A model generated the notes under the pieces. It ran no database searches. It was not told the DNA's origin and saw only the letters and a list, made by a program, of their open reading frames with translations. From assembly GCA_013339895.1 (NCBI GenBank), contig JABACO010000001.1, positions 5,792,218-5,856,217 of the forward strand: a stretch of DNA of 64,000 nt, written 5' to 3'. The DNA is from Ephydatia muelleri. Its lineage: Eukaryota; Porifera; Demospongiae; Spongillida; Spongillidae. The position numbers and the translations under genes are program-made. This document shows, piece by piece, positions 42,468-53,260 of this stretch. Position 1 is the first letter of the stretch, and the number at the start of each line of letters is the position of its first letter.

Positions 42468-42989
42468 TTAGAGTTTACATGTACTGTGGCTGCACCAATA
42501 CGTATGTCTGGTATGCTTTGCTTCACCTCTTCCGAGGTTCCAAATGGTGTCAGTGGGAAGGCCTGTTCTGGCAGCTACTGTACATGGCTGCACCAATGTG
42601 GGTGTTATATTTGGCTGGATTGTAGCCACATAGCTCCACCATACCAGGGGTAGAAAGGTGGAGCGGAAGCTCTTAGATGTGAGTGTTCTCCCATCTTTGG
42701 TATGGAAGAGGGGTGAGGAGTGAGTGGAACAGTGACAACATTCTCTGTAGGCCTCCATTGCTGGAACTGGACACATGTGCCTGCCTTTGGTACGCTGAAC
42801 ATACCTGCCCATCTGGTTGGTTTTGGACCACTTGATGAAGAAGTGCATGCCCTCCGGACCAGCAGACATCTTGCCTGGTAGGTTGGAACCTAGTGTAAAA
42901 CTCTGATTGAGTAAATTCACTGAGCCTGAGGTGGATGACTCCAGATGGTCAGTCTCAACATTGGGTTCCTGGACCCTGCTGTTCTTCAC
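42468..42989 (-). mobile_element. Tyrosine recombinase fragment (Crypton- or DIRS-type), degraded
   Basis: The minus-strand frame contains FIKWSKTNQMGRYV, CPVPAMEAY and ARTGLPTDTIWNLGR. These match the middle and C-terminal region of tyrosine recombinases of Crypton or DIRS-like elements (the SKTD block and the AARxGLPxxxIxxLGRW block). It is an old, broken fragment without visible termini. Which of the two element classes it came from cannot be decided here. Confidence 0.55.
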
Positions 42990-43327
42990 CAGTACAAAAA
43001 AATAGATACAGGATTGTCATCTCCATAGAAACAGTCCCAAACAGACTTTTAAAACAGAGCTCTCTTATTGAACCCTAGAACAACAAAGTACCAGGACATT
43101 ATGCAACAGACTAAAATGCCTCTACCACTAGGCCAAAGGCTTTGCATCAGGCCACTCACCCCCCTCCCTTCATGTACTTGATTGTGAAGTTTATGGCATC
43201 AGGACTAATGCTCCCATGCATGCCATCACCATCGCTGCACACAATGTGTGGTTTGTATATAGGTGCTACACATATAAAGTGTGTGCTTTTAAGACATAGG
43301 TACACAGTTTGTTCTCTTAGAACTGGA

Positions 43328-43383
43328 AGTTACCAGGCAGCCTAACATCAGATTAGCTAACCACAGTTTACATAGCATACAAT
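43328..43383. repeat. Dispersed direct repeat, copy 1 (copy 2 at 43752-43806)
   Basis: The segment GGCAGCCTAACATCAGATTA through CACAGTTTACATAGCATACA recurs about 425 bases further on with few changes. The tandem repeat at 43560-43725 lies between the copies. Confidence 0.75.
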
Positions 43384-43477
43384 GGACCTACCACATAATG
43401 AAATTATCTTCAAGGGCCATACAATTGTAATTCAGTACATGCATGTACTTGTGCAAGGGTCCAGGTGTTTGTAGGTT

Positions 43478-43570
43478 TTAGTCAACTTCAATTCCATCTG
43501 AATAGTTATCCTCATCTTCACTCTCCTCATCTTTGCCTACGTGTTCATCACCACCTGTACCACCCTGGAC
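43478..43570 (-). CDS. Candidate last exon with a strongly acidic C-terminus
   Basis: On the minus strand, acceptor ACATTGTAG is followed by 30 codons and TAA: VQGGTGGDEHVG, then KDEESEDEDNYSDGIEVD. Acidic tails of this type occur in many nuclear and chromatin proteins, but no family can be assigned. No matching upstream exon was found: the open frame at 43945-44134 ends at a donor-like site in the wrong phase. The splice acceptor lies at the edge of a tandem repeat that repeats the acceptor motif. Confidence 0.35.
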   Translation of the reverse strand, partial: VQGGTGGDEHVGKDEESEDEDNYSDGIEVD

Positions 43571-43725
43571 CTACAATGTACCTAACTGTACATACTGTAG
43601 GCCTATACTAGTACCCTGGACCTATGTATATAGGCCTATCCTGGACCTACATGTACATGTACCTACATAGGCCTACCCTGGACCTACATGTACCTACATA
43701 GGCCTACCCTGGACCTACTGTTCTC
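43560..43725. repeat. Short tandem repeat (about 31 bp unit, about four copies)
   Basis: Units of CCTGGACCTACATGTACCTA plus CATAGGCCTAC repeat with small length changes. Read on the minus strand, each unit carries an acceptor-like TGTAGGTCCAGG, the same as at the start of the acidic exon. A separate (CA)n microsatellite follows at about 43850-43925. Confidence 0.75.
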
Positions 43726-43925
43726 AGAGAAAAACTGCTACATGTACTTGTACCCCAGGCAGTCTAACATCAGATTAGGCTAATCACAGTTTACATAGCA
43801 CACAATTGTAAGGTCAAGCTAGGTCTATACTAGTACACACTTGTAAGCAACACACACACACAACACACACACACACACAACACATACACACACACAGTAC
43901 AAACACACACACACACTAACAACAC

Positions 43926-45211
43926 ACACAGCTCATAGTCTTACTCTTTTCTGGCTTCACAAACAACTTAGTTTTGCATTCAAGCAAAGGGCTCCTGAAT
44001 TGTAGAAATTTTGTCCATAGTATTTTACAACTGAGGGAGTGGGTGCCATCACGCGAGTTCATGTCTCGAAAATGTCGCTTCGCGCCACGTACGACTAACC
44101 TGATGCGTGTGAAACACAAGTATGCTCGAGTCACGCACGGGTATCACTCGTGACGCGCGCACGCGTGTGTCAAGAAGCTACGTCTGGATGGTACTGTATG
44201 CGCGATTTATACAAAACGATCCCGATCGCATCGGGTAAGATCGCATAGTAACTCAACTGGTAGAAAACCTTTTTGGGCAGCGCGATGAGAGGTCTGGGAC
44301 CGATTTCATGCCATCAAAAAACTGAAGGAGGGCCACACTTCACAGCATTATCTGTATGGTACTATATATTTATCCGCACGTGAGTCAATTTTGAGGGCAC
44401 GAGATGGAGGAACGTACAGATTCAACATGAAATGCTTCTCCCGGGTATGGAAGCCGATTTTTCTATAGGAAGGCGTAGTTTTTAGTACATTTTATAGTTC
44501 TTCGATGTACTGAGCTATATTATTTTCAAATATCAAAATCGTAAATCGTAAAGGTATTGACACAAATGACCGTGGAATATTGTAATGAGAAACCCTTCTC
44601 ATTGACTACCTGTACATTTGGGGACAATGTTATGACAATCCTAGGGAAGCCCCAGCTTAAATAGGAAAAATACGGCGACACTACTAAAAATCATAACAAA
44701 TGTAGTGTACTAACATTTTCAAATTTCAAATCCTGGGAAAAATCTGGCGTCCTTGGTATACAACTAACCCATACATTGGTATGGGAAGGTATACGGGAAT
44801 ATTCGGTGATTCGCAAACTGCGAGTAAATTATTCTGACTTCTGGATATGGGAATCTGAGTAGAACAAATGTTGTACATAATATAAAACTTTCACGTACAC
44901 AATCAACTATGCTTAATTAACAAAAATTATGAAATAGCATACATACTGAAATTCTGCACATACCATGTTCGCCTTGAAGTCACAATAATCCCTTTTATGA
45001 GCAGTCATCTAATGAGGAGTGGTGGAACCTCCTTGTGTTGTGATTATAACACCACATGCTTTGCCAGTGACAGGAATTTGACAGACAATCTGTACATTTA
45101 CGTTCCGCACAATACTGCGTTGTGCTCTTGCTTTGACTTTTTTTGGAACATCATTGCCATCAATCACTTTGTTCACCACTTCTATGATACTTTCTGTACT
45201 GTTGTCATCTA
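43926..45211. other. No firm gene
   Basis: A minus-strand frame at 43945-44134 with a GTAAGA donor could be an exon but lacks a domain. 44990-45211, read on the minus strand, may continue the chromodomain protein in another frame (ESIIEVVNKVIDG). Otherwise anonymous. Confidence 0.35.
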
Positions 45212-45685
45212 TTATATCATTTGGTGTTCGTGACCCAGTAGGTTGTACAGCTGGTGGGGTCGCGGTGACTTAATCACTGCCTTCCTTATTAGTTCCTCTG
45301 ATGACTTCTTGTCATAATTTTCTTGCGAAAGCTTCTCAAACGCAGCGACCATTCCTTCATAGCCAGCAAGGTTAGTGATGGGTTCCCAAGTGTTGTGTGC
45401 CGCAGTCCAACGTACCCACTTAATCTCGTTCTCTGGCTTTCCTTTCTTAGTTCGACGGCCGATAATCTCCTCCGGAATACCCTGGTGTTCTAGCAATGAA
45501 GCTGCAATTGCAACTTGAACGTAAGAGACCTTAGCATTTTTTGATGAAGACTTGCCTGTGATGCTTCTTTTCATTTTTTGAAGCTTTATTAAAAAACCAT
45601 AATGGTCAAGTATCATGTGACCTCTCCGTAATTGTACACCAGCGGACTGTACAGTATTAGTACAGTTCCTTTGCGTTGACGTCAC
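45212..45685 (-). CDS. Chromodomain-containing protein (possibly part of a mobile element)
   Basis: The 157-codon frame (or about 119 codons if it starts at MKRSITGK, 45571) contains EEIIGRRTKKGKPENEIKWV, then RWTAAHNTWEPITNL. This matches the chromodomain pattern: an I-L-x-R strand, a KWxxW strand and the invariant HNTWEP, which binds methylated histone tails through an aromatic cage. Here W and W of the cage are present. Residues after the domain are charged. Chromodomains occur both in host chromatin proteins and at the ends of some transposases and integrases. A hAT relic lies 3.5 kb downstream on the same strand, so an element origin is possible. Confidence 0.5.
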   Translation of the reverse strand: MTSTQRNCTNTVQSAGVQLRRGHMILDHYGFLIKLQKMKRSITGKSSSKNAKVSYVQVAIAASLLEHQGIPEEIIGRRTKKGKPENEIKWVRWTAAHNTWEPITNLAGYEGMVAAFEKLSQENYDKKSSEELIRKAVIKSPRPHQLYNLLGHEHQMI

Positions 45686-45819
45686 TGTGAATATTCATTG
45701 TATTCAATACACGTACGAGCGAAAATGCCCTCTATGTAATTATTCATAACACCAATTCAGTTAGTTTTGACCACTATCGTGAATAATAAGTACATGCAAC
45801 AATCAATAAGAAAGCTGAC

Positions 45820-45945
45820 TGTTACCGATAATATTCAGTAAGAAATTATCTCTTACTGAACGGTAATGAATAAGAAAGTGTCTTACCGTTTGCTTAACGG
45901 TATCGGATAACTGGTAAGCGGTAAGGACAAAGCTTATCGGTAGTT
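45820..45945. repeat. Cluster of interleaved short inverted repeats
   Basis: TTACCG and CGGTAA occur repeatedly in alternating orientation, including CAGTAAGAAA / TCTTACTG and TTACCGTTTGC / TTAACGGTAT pairs. The 125 bases could fold into several nested hairpins. It lies directly upstream of another hairpin and the hAT C-terminal fragment, so it may be the subterminal region of that element. Confidence 0.5.
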
Positions 45946-45955
45946 GACCCTACAT

Positions 45956-45999
45956 GTTTCTAGGTATTCACAGCAAGGGTGCTGTGCATACCTAGAAAC
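45956..45999. repeat. Hairpin with 20-base arms
   Basis: GTTTCTAGGTATTCACAGCA and the near-perfect inverse TGCTGTGCATACCTAGAAAC are separated by four bases (AGGG). It is too short for a typical microRNA precursor and is more like an element end. Confidence 0.65.
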
Positions 46000-46084
46000 T
46001 CCTTAACAAATTCCATGTCTCCCTCGTGCTAGGTGGCGACCAAGAAGGATTGATAGCCTCATATCTTTGAAACTTCTCTAAACG

Positions 46085-46656
46085 CTATAGGAAGATATGC
46101 TTTGAAGTTATTGATGTTGTAGTCAATGAATTAATGAGAAGATTTGACCAAGATACCACTTGCAATTAGAAGACTTCTTATACAAGCCGCTATATGGGAC
46201 GTACCTGGTTCAATAGAAATTGACAAAGACCTGCTTAAATTTTATGCAAGGGATCTAGATGCTGCTAAATTACAAAGGCAGTTGAATATGCTTCCCTATC
46301 TTATTAAAGAACTTAAATCAACGCCCTCATTCATGCACCTTAAAAATGTTAGTAGTATCTCAATGATTGCTGAATCACTATCATCTTCGCCATTAACATT
46401 AGGTGCATTCTCCTAGGTGGTAAAGTTAGTTAAAATCTTCATGATTATAACACTGCTACTGCAGAAATCATTCTTAAGGTTGAAAACCTACTTGAGATCA
46501 ACTATGACTCAAAGTGGACTGAATAACATTCTTTTACTCCATTGTCACAAGGAGATGTCTGATGCAATCGATTTGACAGCTGTTGCCAAGATTTCATTGC
46601 AGCTAATGAGAAGAGAAAGACGTATTTTGGAGCATTTTCGTAATAGATACGTGTAG
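46085..46656 (+). pseudogene. hAT-family transposase C-terminus (ZMYM1-like dimerisation region), broken
   Basis: One frame gives a helical segment (FYARDLDAAKLQRQLNMLPY) ending LGAFS with a stop. The next frame resumes LKTYLRSTMTQSGLNNILLL, then HCHKEMSDAIDLTAVAK. This is the KTYLRSTMTxxRLNxLxLLHxHK block that ends ZMYM1/TTF-type hAT proteins. The RSF(S) motif just before it is altered to KSFLRL. A possible earlier piece (VVVNELMRRFDQ) starts near 46105. Only the last quarter of the transposase is present. Confidence 0.65.
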
Positions 46657-47786
46657 CTAAAATACTTTCTGCATGAATCTGATACATTAATTAGACTATA
46701 TCGAGGGTGCATGCCTACACGTATAACGAAAGCGCGCGATAATGAAATTCGATCGAGGGATCAAATCGGCAATGAAAAAGCCCGTTTTATATCCGCGGCC
46801 ACTACATTTCTACCCACCAAGGTTAATGTACCTTTGGCCACCTATGTGTTGGATTCTCATAGCAAGTAACTACATGAGGGGATCCTTGAATGTGTCATCT
46901 GCATGCATACATGGTGGCACCCTGAATATAAACTACCAAGCAAAATTCCAATCTTTTTAGGCCCTGTGTAAGAAATGTATTGTTCTTAATACTACTGCTA
47001 CATGTATATCATACATACATGCATAATACTACTGTTATATCATCAGTAGTTGGCAATAGACACCTCTGCATTTTGATTCAGGGGCACATAGTATCAGCAG
47101 TTATATTACCAACAGTAATTTGGGAAAATGGAAATTGAAAAGATAACCATGTCGTTCATCATTACTAAATGAGAAAAGAAAAACTATTAGTATTTATATA
47201 TTTCATTTACCCTTAGGGAATATGCTAAGACATACATGTACCAAAATATGACAATCAGTGGATGTGGAGTGAGTATCTCAATTGTATTCATCTTTGCATG
47301 CTAGGTGCGCAATTTCTTACTGATGTCTGGTGATTGTCAGAGGTATATTACGCGTGGATCAGCAATGATTCCAAATACTTAGCCTTTGGCTGTCAATGTT
47401 TACCAAGTTGTGCATGTGGAGTACTTTACATTGACATTTAAGTAACAAAACTATAGAGACCTTCCCACATGACGTATGAGCTTGCCTCGCAGTCGCAGTG
47501 TGCCAAACGATCATGCTTATGGTGTACTATCTAAAGTTATGATACCACTAAAATTCATCTACCAGAGCATTTCTTGCTCAAGCTAGTGCAGTTGAGCTGT
47601 GTTCAGTTGGAGCTGGTCTGTGCATATTGTATGCTATTGTGGGTGTGTATATATGATAATAGTATTTCTATTAACACCAGTAAATATGTATTTCATTCTA
47701 TAATGAGGATATCTTTCTTTGCATTGCCTCATTTGTTCCCATACTCTTTACATTTTCAATTTTCATATATAGAGTATTTCAGCTCA
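46657..47786. other. No gene recognised
   Basis: Anonymous A/T-rich sequence; possibly the upstream intron of the kinase relic that follows. Confidence 0.4.
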
Positions 47787-48445
47787 GCGTATGACAAAAA
47801 TGTGCTTGGACATTGCTAAAGGAATGAAATACCTGGCAGATTAGAGTTTTGTTCATCGAGACCTTGCTGCGAGAAATTGCATGTAAGTGCAAGTACATTG
47901 CACATTCCTATATCAAAGAGTGTGATACACAAGACACAATTGGGTTTTATTGTATGATTATAACCACAGTCCGACAACTTGAAAACGCAAACTCCTCACT
48001 AAACCAATTTGTAGAATGCAAGACTATCTGTCTCACCACGCGATGTTTCTTTCCTGCTGCCTCTTTACCTTGACATTCAAATCATTTTGTCAGTGTAGAA
48101 TATTTCAATTAATGTAATGTTGCTTGCGTTATATAAATGAATGGAAATAAGAAGGTATTATTAGTCTTTTAGAACCTGGTGAATTTTGAATTTTAGAAAT
48201 TGTTATTCTTGCATTGAAGTGTGATTAATGCTATTCTTACATTTGAGCAAAGATAATTTAAAATGTCTTGTACAGGGTTGATCTTAAAGGTGGGAGACTC
48301 CAGACTTGCTCGTGATGCATATCAAACAAATTACAAAATATACAGACATTCAAGGTCACATAAATGTCCAATTAAATGGATGCCTCCAAAAATTCTTCAA
48401 TACGGACTTAGCACAGAGAAATCTGACGTTATAAATTCCTTTTGA
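47787..48445 (+). pseudogene. Tyrosine kinase relic: catalytic-loop and activation-loop exons
   Basis: Exon piece 1 (47787-47879) reads MTKMCLDIAKGMKYLAD, an in-frame TAG, then SFVHRDLAARNCM, followed by GTAAGT. HRDLAARN is diagnostic of tyrosine kinases. Exon piece 2 (from about 48278 after TACAG) reads VGDSRLARDAYQTNYKIYRH, then CPIKWMPPKILQYGLSTEKS and DV. DFG has become DSR, APE or PPE has become PPK, and the frame is lost where W-S-F-G should follow. The splice phases of the two pieces also do not match. The receptor-type kinase copy is therefore dead. The N-lobe was not found. Confidence 0.8.
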
Positions 48446-49940
48446 GCAATCATTACAATAAGTAACAACTTATACATAACTTCATGAGCAGTGGTCATAT
48501 GGAGTTACATGTTAGGAAGTGTGCAGCCTGGGTCCCATTCCTTGCCTGGGAATTGAGAACTGGACTACTTACATAAGGGTTTGCGCTTGAAGCAACCTTC
48601 GCTGTCCACTATGTGTAAGGCATATCTGTGCACTAACATAATGCAGATTCTGTATTAGATTTGGTCTAATGCAAACGTGTTGGGTTAAAAAACCAAATGC
48701 TCGACCTTGCGCTTCCAGGAAATGGTTACAACAGTTGAAGACATCATAACCAAATACTACGTGTACATATGAAGAAAATGTGTTCCACTTGCAATACTGA
48801 GCAGTATTTAAGTATCCAGTAGTCAAAGCATGATTATTTAATTGTGCATGTATATGTCATTCGGCAGCGGTCCTTGACGTATGCATCAAACAGAACGTTT
48901 TAAATAACAAAAATGACTCGTCAGAACGTATGGGCAACAGAAGTCGCAATGTACGCTACGGACATTTTGCTTACCACAACGCTTAAATCCTTATGGACGA
49001 AGCAACTGACAAATGGCTGAGATTTGTACCACGTGAAAAGTTCATGACGACAAAATGAGTCACTTATCTATCAACACGTTGAAACTGTCAATTGCAAGTG
49101 TATGTAACATTTTTATTTACCCTTTTCATTAATCATCATTAAATTACGTCATTGCTCATATTATTAAGTTTCAATTCTTCCTTCGAACAACCCAAACTGC
49201 ACTGATGCCAGATGGCCAAAAAGCAACGGTGAGTAACTATGGGCTAGAAATCATTACTGGTATTATTCCTCGATGCGTGTTTCATGTAAGCAGCGGATGT
49301 GTTCCAGGTTTGGGAGAGAGGGCACGACTGATGATTTAGTGTGGCAGGGTGTGACAATCTTGTTGGAAAGGGGTTGGTTTGGGGGCTTTAGCCTCCCCCT
49401 GTTTCGGGGGCTAACAAAACAATGAATGTGTAATTAGCATGTATACAAGCACGCCGGAAGACTTGTTAGGTGGGTACTAAATAAAACTAATGAAATTCAT
49501 ATATATACACAGACAGAAATTTTTCTTCTTTTAAACCTGAACCCAACGCTGAATCAGTCTGTATACTATTCTTGATAAAACGGATTCAGAACCCTTGTCT
49601 CATATATGATGGAGTAACATTGATTCAGATTGCAGTACCAGTGAATTACCAATCCAGGCTATCAGACTGATTTGTAGTCTGAATTAACGCGGTGAACGTA
49701 AATTTATGCTCATTTATCAGTTCGTGTAAAAATGTATTTATTGATTTATTTCAATAAAAAATATGCGGATCACAAAACGCTTTTAAGCAACACATAATAC
49801 TTGCAATGAATAATCTTTTAATAAGTGAGATTCCGCTCAGTGTTCAATCCTTCCGGATGGATTTCCCTCTTCAAATTGCAACCATAAACTATGAACAAGG
49901 GAAATAGCATGCCTAGCTTGATTAAAATACAAGGTGAAAA
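48446..49940. other. No gene recognised; possible 3' UTR of the minus-strand exon at 50102
   Basis: On the minus strand an AATAAA occurs near 49744, about 360 bases after the stop of the candidate exon at 50102-50250. Otherwise anonymous. Confidence 0.4.
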
Positions 49941-49956
49941 TTATTCTAAACACGCC

Positions 49957-50040
49957 AATGGTCACATGTTCCTGCACGGTGGAAATATTCTTGGCCGATG
50001 GACACATGTACCTGCATGGTGGAAATATGCTTGGTTAAGG
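49957..50040. repeat. Two-copy tandem repeat
   Basis: CACATGTTCCTGCACGGTGG and CACATGTACCTGCATGGTGG, each followed by AAATAT and CTTGG, form two units of about 40 bases. Confidence 0.6.
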
Positions 50041-50101
50041 ACGCAAATGGACCAATGGACACACTCCAAAGCAGTTGCAGATTCATTACGCTGGACTATA
50101 G

Positions 50102-50250
50102 TTACATGATAACATCATTCTTGTCGATGGCTTCTATTTCATTGCTGTATGATGGTCCAGCTTCCTGAAGATCAGGCTCTGGTGAACTGCTTTCCAGCAA
50201 TGTCTCTTGTAATCTAACAGCTTTGTGGCAATTTGAACCTAGCTTTTCAC
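50102..50250 (-). CDS. Candidate last exon of an unrecognised gene
   Basis: On the minus strand, after the acceptor-like ACCACAAG, a phase-1 frame of 49 codons ends in TAA at 50102. It includes HKAVRLQETLLESSSPEPDL, then QEAGPSYSNEIEAIDKNDVI. The composition (Ser/Pro/Glu, acidic tail) is typical of a cytoplasmic C-terminus. No partner exon or domain was identified. A downstream AATAAA on the same strand near 49744 supports a 3' end. Confidence 0.4.
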
Positions 50251-50570
50251 CTTGTGGTTTTAATTATTTAGGCATGATTTACAAGTATCATCTACTGTCC
50301 CACAGTCCAAAAATAATAATTCTGCTTGCGCATAAACTTTCAATTATTATAGTGTGTAATAGTTACTTGCCAAAAAATTATGATATAAACAAATAGCTGT
50401 CAAGTGGTGGCTGGGCCTAGATACCTCCCAGGGTTCTCAGTGTGCTTTCTGCCCTGCCCACAGTCTGGACCCTCTTTGACACCATGCATTAACATGCAAA
50501 TGTGGAGGTGATGTTATTATCTCATGCTATAATGCTCTCAGGGACACATTAGCGCACTCCCTTCACCGTG

Positions 50571-50676
50571 CGCATTATATGGGTTACATGTTCGGCCAAA
50601 GAAGATGCCTGGGTGTGGTCAAAACAGGAGGGCATTATATGGTGTTACATGTTCGGCCAAAGAAGATGGGTGTGGC
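50571..50676. repeat. Two-copy direct repeat of about 60 bp
   Basis: GCATTATATGGGTTACATGT and GCATTATATGGTGTTACATG each lead into TCGGCCAAAGAAGATG and GGGTGTGG. Confidence 0.7.
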
Positions 50677-53002
50677 CATATATATAATATTAACCACAGC
50701 AATAAAATTACAGGTCTGCAAGACTGATCTATTAGGGAAATATCAAATCTATATACTTTTACCAGCGCATGCGTGAAGCTGACATAAACACCTATGCATG
50801 CATATAGCATCGCTACACCACTAATTGATCTCATGATAATATTGCACCACATCATCGAAAGCAAGTATAAAGCCTTTTAAGAGTAGTTTTTGCATGTTGC
50901 ATACTACATATGTAAGTACGTCTATGTGTGATGAAATGTATTGTTGGTACCAAGTATTAATGAATTTTAAATTGAATCCAAAATAGTATACATTGGTTAA
51001 AGTACATCATCTGTGGACTGTAAAAACTCCAAAAGATAAATAAGGGGTATATTGAACATTTTAATCAAATTATTCATGATAGGGAAGCAACCTCAATACA
51101 ATAATGAAGTACATATTTCACCATTAAACTTGGTATTAAATTTGCCATTATTCTCTAGTTGCTTACCTATACTGATTATAATTATGTTTATGTTATGTGG
51201 CTAAAGAAACCCCATTATTCAGATGATCTCACTTGACTTGACTAATGCATCACTACAATACTCCAAGAACAAGAATGTGTAGCCCAGATCAGTGTAGTAT
51301 ATCATACCTGTTTACTCCAAGGTGCCAGTGGGTTATAATGAGCACACAAAATGTGCTTACACCAGGACCACATACTTGTATGACTATGGGGTTACATGCA
51401 TGTCAGTATTGTACTTCCATGCATCTACAATGGTATTCAAAGTGATTTTGATCAACACAACATAACACGCAGCACTGCATGAACGGTGAGGCAGGTAATT
51501 CTCGCATGTATGTATATATGCACTTGGCGTTCAAAGAGTTAAAACTAGTTATGACTAGTTTTGGAACTTGAAGATATGGTTGTTGCTTTTAAAATTACAA
51601 GGAACCCTGTATAAATTATTTTACTACGAAACAAGTTTAAATTATGCACACTGTGCTACACAAATTGCAACATATGAAATTAACATTTTGTGGTTAAAAG
51701 ATGCACTTACAGTTCAGTGAATTCATATTTGATAACAACAAATATGTGCTTGAAACATCTTAAATACAATCAAAAAAACTGAATTAATTTAATTGTTTAG
51801 GCCAGCCACCTCTAATATTTAAACTCATCTTTCTAACTGCACTCCCTTGAAATATTTTATGTTTTATGTAATGATTTCTTTATCTGAGAATTGTTCAGTT
51901 ACATAACCAACTTCTAGGCTGATTGCGTGCATTTTTATATTGCTAAATCACATTATGAATCTCTAGTTTATTGATAGGCTTTAAATACTCTGCCATGCTA
52001 TTTGATGATTGGCAATAGCCCTGGACCCTGATATAAGCATACAAGGTATATGAACTCTTCGGTGAAACCATTGTTTGATATAAAAGATGACCACAAATTT
52101 GCAAAATGTTTACTGTACCTAGCTGCTTACTGGTCCCGTGGAATAATCTGTATTCTGAGACATGGGTGTACTTGTATATTCAATAAAGTCTCTCATATCC
52201 CATGGCCATGGTTAGGGCATCCAGCCTGTGTCTGAGAGGATCCATGGCAAAGTGGAGGGGTGTGGTCTAGGCTTTGATGGCAGTGTTCACTCCCTACAAT
52301 CATGCATATATTCAGCATGAATGTTTTGTATTTGTGTTTGTTTTTTTTTTGTTTTTTTTTCAGTGTGGAAATATGCATATGTGTATGTGACAATGTCACT
52401 AAGAGAGTAGAAAAACCAAACATTTCAGTTTATCTACAATAGAACATGCTTATAAGGATGCCAATTGCATTTTAAGAATCAGCTGCTATTTCTGCATCAC
52501 ATCAGATGACAACACCATTATCATGTGACGTGTTTGTGTTTTTAGAAAACGTCACTACTGCTTGCAATAATAATACATTGTGTATGTGTTGCGTACATTA
52601 TAAGTTACCTGCAAGCGCTCAGCATATTATCATGGGATTGGCAGTTATTGACAACGTTTGTAGATTGCATTGTAGTACCCAATGGTGCCCACTGAATTGC
52701 TTACCCAATTTTACATTATGCAGGTCATCATTGTTTAGGATGTTAAAAGCTCAGTTTGATTTAATGTGTAATTGTTTGTATTTGTTTTGGATTCTGAAAG
52801 GGACAGAGTTCAGTTTTCTTCCTCTCCTATTTATGCATTATGCACATTTGATTCTGTTTTTCAATATTCTCTTGCCACAGTGAACATCTTTCAATAATTA
52901 CTACATACTTATGTGGCATTGTACATATTTGCAGTGGTAAGTTGTTGTCACCTGTACACTGCAGTGCAATTAAAATTGTGCAACATTTGCTTATTTCTGT
53001 AG
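50677..53002. other. No gene recognised upstream of the Ig-like exon
   Basis: The sequence should contain earlier exons (signal peptide or other ectodomain) of the receptor-like gene, but none could be picked out. The 125-codon frame at 52506-52883 is Cys-rich and anonymous. Confidence 0.4.
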
Positions 53003-53260
53003 CATCATCATCCTTCATTTTGAGTCCTGCTAACTTGACTGCCATATTCCAATGCCAAACCTGGGACATTGTCCCAATATTCTGGCTCATAAATGATGAA
53101 TCTCCAACATTGGCAGGAGTGCCTTATACTACGCAAACTCAAATTTCTACCCTAAGTATTCCTGACAGCTGTGCTCCTGGAGCATGGATAGTGTGTTACT
53201 ACGTGTTACAGTCATCAGCTATGAATGTGTACAGCAGTGTAGCATTCTTCACAGTCATTG
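53003..53260 (+). CDS. Receptor-like gene: Ig-like exon
   Basis: 86 codons after TTTCTGTAG, with donor ATTG|GTACAG. The pattern FQCQTWDIVPIFWLIND then WIVCYYV gives the two Cys and the core Trp of an Ig-like fold. NLT is a sequon near its start. Confidence 0.65.

Noticed and set aside
43945-44134. Minus-strand frame with a GTAAGA donor, considered as exon 1 for the acidic exon at 43478-43570
   Set aside because: The phase does not match: joining gives an immediate stop in the acidic exon.
45956-45999. microRNA precursor
   Set aside because: The hairpin is only about 44 bases long with a 4-base loop, too short for a normal precursor.
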